This document shows, piece by piece, positions 24,367-26,694 of a stretch of DNA of 26,694 bases. How positions within the stretch are numbered: the first letter of the stretch is position 1; every line of letters begins with the position of its first letter. Position numbers and translations under genes: made by a program. The stretch is taken from positions 1 through 26,694 of the forward strand of contig CABQHZ010000017.1 in NCBI GenBank assembly GCA_902464175.1, given 5' to 3'. Origin of the DNA: an uncultured Collinsella sp. Its GTDB lineage: Bacteria > Actinomycetota > Coriobacteriia > Coriobacteriales > Coriobacteriaceae. The notes under the pieces were generated by a model. It had not been told where the DNA came from and made no database searches. It saw nothing but the letters and a program-made list of their open reading frames with translations.

Positions 24367-25392
24367 ATGCGAGAACCCGTGTCCAGTCCGTTTACCAGCT
24401 TTTTAGCCCAGCACTTTGACCAGATTAACGACTATCTGGCCACGTTCTTTGACGGACAGGCGACTTCCGCCGATATCGAGCGCTACCTGTATACCCCGCT
24501 CTCGGCATTTACGGCAAACGCTGGCAAGCGCCACCGCCCGCTCATCTGCATGCTCGCCGCCACTGCGGTAGGCGGCAGCTTTGAGAGCGCCCGCAGCGCA
24601 GCGGCGGCCATCGAGCACTTTCAGTCGGGCGCACTCATCCACGACGACATCGCCGACAACGGGCAGATTCGTCGCGGCAAGCCCTGCATGCACCTTACCG
24701 AGGGCACCGGTCTTGCCATCAACTGCGGTGACCTGGCGCTCACCATGGTCACCAAGACGGTTCTCGACGACCCCACGCTGGAGTCCGACGTGAAACTGCG
24801 CGTGCTCCACGAGCTCACCGAGATGATCGTTCGCACCATCGAGGGCCAGGCGCTCGACTTGGGCTGGGTCCGTGACGCACGCTTCGACATCTCGGTCGAC
24901 GATTATCTGGACATGGCGACGCACAAGACCGCGTACTACAGCGGAGCCACGCCACTTGCCACCGGAGCCATCATTGGCGGAGGCAGCGAGGAGCAAATTG
25001 AGGCGCTGCGCGCCTTTGGCCTGCACACGGGCCTTGCCTTCCAAATTCAAGACGACCTGCTCAACTTGATCGGCACCAAGGAGGCCGCCAACAAGGACTT
25101 CCGCACCGATATCACCGAGGGTAAGCGCACGCTCGTTGCCGTGCACGCCCTGTCTGATGAGCGCTATCACGACGAGATTGAAGCGATCCTTTCCTCGGGC
25201 ACCGAGGACCCCGCGCAACTCGCACGCGCCGTGGAGATCTTCCAGGAGACCGGCTCTATCGATTACGCCCACACTTATGCGCTCGACCTGACCGCCAAGG
25301 CCAAAGCAGCCATCGAGGACGTTTCGCTCGACCCGCATGCACGTGAACTGTTCCTCTCCATGGCAGATTTCTTTGTGGAGCGCCTTAACTAG
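24367..25392 (+). CDS. polyprenyl diphosphate synthase
   Basis: A 341-residue trans-isoprenyl diphosphate synthase that adds isopentenyl units to an allylic diphosphate. GKRHRP (substrate diphosphate binding) is near residue 56. The first Asp-rich motif DDIAD is at 93-97 with RRGKP following. The second Asp-rich motif reads DDLLN (229-233), with Asn in place of the last Asp. Chain length (C15 to long chain) cannot be assigned safely. The start is uncertain: the ATG used has only AGAAAG nearby, and GTG at 24379 or an ATG at 24349 are alternatives. It follows the PTS-HAD gene by 115 bp containing small GC-rich inverted repeats; a functional link is not evident. Confidence 0.9.
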   Translation: MREPVSSPFTSFLAQHFDQINDYLATFFDGQATSADIERYLYTPLSAFTANAGKRHRPLICMLAATAVGGSFESARSAAAAIEHFQSGALIHDDIADNGQIRRGKPCMHLTEGTGLAINCGDLALTMVTKTVLDDPTLESDVKLRVLHELTEMIVRTIEGQALDLGWVRDARFDISVDDYLDMATHKTAYYSGATPLATGAIIGGGSEEQIEALRAFGLHTGLAFQIQDDLLNLIGTKEAANKDFRTDITEGKRTLVAVHALSDERYHDEIEAILSSGTEDPAQLARAVEIFQETGSIDYAHTYALDLTAKAKAAIEDVSLDPHARELFLSMADFFVERLN

Positions 25393-25473
25393 CGGGGGTT
25401 ATAAAACCTGTCAGCAGCGTATTTGGGTACAACTTGCTACACTGTTGAGTGCATGTTTATGCATCCCTTTGCG

Positions 25474-25503
25474 TTGTCTATCCGACACACGCTCAAATAG
25501 TAC
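25474..25503 (+). promoter_or_regulatory. possible promoter of the peptidoglycan-binding protein gene
   Basis: TTGTCT (25474-25479) and TAGTAC (25498-25503) are separated by 18 bp, 27 bp before the start codon. A modest match. Confidence 0.3.
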
Positions 25504-25530
25504 GAATGGTACGCCGAAAGGGGTTCGTTC

Positions 25531-26436
25531 ATGGAACCTATTACAACGGGCATGCAGGGAGCAGCCGTCGAGGACGTCCAGTCCCGCCTTCTGCAGCTCG
25601 GCTATACAATCGATGACACCGAGGTTGCCGACAAGCGCTTTGGCACCACCACCGAGCAGGCCGTCAGCACCTTCAGGCTCGACAGCGGCCTTGCTGCCGG
25701 TCATGCCGTCGATATCCCCTGTTGGAGCGCCCTGGTCGACGCCTCGTATAAGCTGGGCGACCGCACCCTGTATCTGCGCATGCCCAATTTCCATGGCGCC
25801 GATGTGCAGGCCCTGCAGCGCGCTCTCAACGTTTTGGGCTTTGCCTGTGGCGAAGACGACGGCTACTTTGGTCCGCATACCGAGGCCGCCCTGCAGCAGT
25901 TCCAGGAAAATGTCGGCCTGTTTGCCGACGGCATGGCCTTCCAGGACACCTACGCCTACATCAACCGCCTGCACCATGTGTGGGAGGGCAAGCCCTCGGT
26001 CACCGAAGCCGAGTCCCGCATCGGTTTTGCTCGCGCCGCCAACGTGCTCGAGCGCTTCCAGATCGCCGTTATCGGTGAGGACCCCATCGCACGCAGCGTT
26101 GCTTCGCGCATGTGGAACATCGCCACGGCAACGACCGACAACAGCGGCATGATGCTCTGCGACTCCGAGGTCCCAACCGACGTTGACCTGGTGCTCGAGA
26201 TCGCAAGCGACGAGCTGCCCGCCGACGCCGCGCCACGCGCCACGATTGCCCTCGCCGAGTGCCACAACCTGGCCCAGCGCATCCGCACCGCCAATGTCGC
26301 CGCGCAGCAGAAGCCGGCTCGCATTCGCATTGAGCTCACGGGCATGACGCGCTACAACGGCACCTTCACGGCCAGCGACGCGCAGACGCTCGCCGTACGC
26401 CTACTCGACGGCGTTTGCGATGCCCTCGCAGATTAG
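25531..26436 (+). CDS. protein with two peptidoglycan-binding domains, no signal peptide
   Basis: A 301-residue protein. Two PG_binding_1-like repeats are visible: about residues 7-55 (GAAVEDVQSRLLQLGY, then RFGTTTEQAVSTF) and about 88-135 (GADVQALQRALNVLGF, then YFGPHTEAALQQF). The C-terminal half (about 160-301) is unassigned; its strand/helix rhythm and ANVAAQQKPARIRIEL recall a degenerate amidase_3 fold, but no catalytic His/Glu set can be pointed out. There is no signal peptide or membrane segment from the chosen ATG, which has AAAGGGG 7 nt upstream, so export is not explained. Function unknown; tRNA-Gln follows in the same direction. Confidence 0.83.
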   Translation: MEPITTGMQGAAVEDVQSRLLQLGYTIDDTEVADKRFGTTTEQAVSTFRLDSGLAAGHAVDIPCWSALVDASYKLGDRTLYLRMPNFHGADVQALQRALNVLGFACGEDDGYFGPHTEAALQQFQENVGLFADGMAFQDTYAYINRLHHVWEGKPSVTEAESRIGFARAANVLERFQIAVIGEDPIARSVASRMWNIATATTDNSGMMLCDSEVPTDVDLVLEIASDELPADAAPRATIALAECHNLAQRIRTANVAAQQKPARIRIELTGMTRYNGTFTASDAQTLAVRLLDGVCDALAD

Positions 26437-26474
26437 GTAAACTAGACGAGTTGCTTTTGGGCGACACCACACAT

Positions 26475-26549
26475 TGGGACGTAGTTCAACGGTAGAACTC
26501 CGGTTTTTGGTGCCGGCTGTTGGGGGTTCGAATCCCTCCGTCCCAGCCA
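26475..26549 (+). tRNA. tRNA-Gln (anticodon TTG)
   Basis: Complete cloverleaf of 72 nt plus encoded CCA. The acceptor arms TGGGACG and CGTCCCA pair; the D arm contains AGTTCAACGGTAGAACT; the anticodon arm is CCGGT-TTTTGGT-GCCGG with TTG at the anticodon; the T arm is GGGGGTTCGAATCCCTC. It decodes CAA (and CAG by wobble). Confidence 0.96.
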
Positions 26550-26558
26550 TTAAAACTG

Positions 26559-26594
26559 AGCGCCCTGAGCCCATAACGGCCCAGGGCGCTTTCT
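26559..26594 (+). terminator. tRNA-Gln terminator
   Basis: A 9-bp stem AGCGCCCTG (26559-26567) / CAGGGCGCT (26582-26590), followed by TTCTT, 10 nt after the CCA end. Confidence 0.8.
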
Positions 26595-26597
26595 TGT

Positions 26598-26626
26598 GGG
26601 CAAGCGGAGGGATTCGAACCCGCAAG
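26598..26626 (-). other. tRNA-like T-arm fragment at the right edge
   Basis: Read on the minus strand, GCGGGTTCGAATCCCTC forms a T stem-loop with one C-T mismatch, followed by CGCTTGCCCA. The 3' end does not read as a proper NCCA. The sequence 5' of it (a CTGGAAAA loop and hairpin-rich repeats to the window edge) does not give a normal anticodon or D arm. It could be a tRNA pseudogene, a degenerate attachment-site-like remnant, or part of an intergenic repeat continuing outside the window. Confidence 0.35.
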
Positions 26627-26694
26627 GGTGCGGAGCTGAGGAAACGCGAAGCGTTTTCCAGCGCAGCACGCAAGGAGCGAAGCGACGCAGCGGC

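Noticed and set aside
26401..26673. 90-codon minus-strand ORF containing GTEGFEPPTAGTKNRSS
   Set aside because: Well-known spurious translation antisense to tRNA genes; it overlaps tRNA-Gln.

Overview
The window looks like chromosomal DNA of a high-GC, Gram-positive, saccharolytic anaerobe of the Coriobacteriia, most likely Collinsella. This is inferred from gene content (phosphoketolase, GlvC-like PTS permease, Tat-exported binding lipoprotein, CHAP/NlpC-type coiled-coil wall hydrolase), from strong GC bias at third codon positions and from AGGAG-type ribosome binding sites. No rRNA gene or other decisive taxonomic marker is present.

Left part (1-7.7 kb, mostly minus strand): the 5' end of an unidentified gene, two overlapping GntR/UTRA regulators, a small hypothetical protein, an AEC-family transporter, a full-length phosphoketolase (xfp) and a LacI-family regulator. 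Twin LacI-type operators sit on the xfp promoter. The AEC gene lies between two direct copies of a 226-302 bp intergenic repeat. These contain three hairpins with the same 25-nt core but different, internally complementary arms.

Middle (7.8-16.2 kb): murB, a 33-bp perfect inverted repeat around a terminator hairpin, a secreted coiled-coil CHAP/NlpC-like hydrolase (minus), then galE, malQ and glgP on the plus strand. After glgP comes a terminator and an array of six 15-bp repeats in strictly alternating orientation, about 40 bp apart.

Right part (16.2-26.7 kb): a minus-strand sugar ABC operon (binding lipoprotein, two permeases, MsmK-like ATPase), a TreR-like GntR regulator (minus), and divergently a single protein that joins a GlvC/MalX-type PTS EIICB permease to a HAD-IIB phosphatase. 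A polyprenyl diphosphate synthase, a double peptidoglycan-binding-domain protein and tRNA-Gln(TTG) follow, with a tRNA-like fragment at the edge.

How the genes may work together: a near-palindrome of the form TTGTTTAAACAA occurs upstream of malQ, the ABC operon, the GntR gene and the PTS-HAD gene. I infer one alpha-glucoside/maltodextrin regulon with two entry routes: ABC uptake of free maltodextrins, and PTS uptake with phosphorylation followed by dephosphorylation through the fused HAD domain. Both would feed MalQ and GlgP. The PTS-HAD fusion, the shared operator and the two structured repeat families are the items most worth following up.
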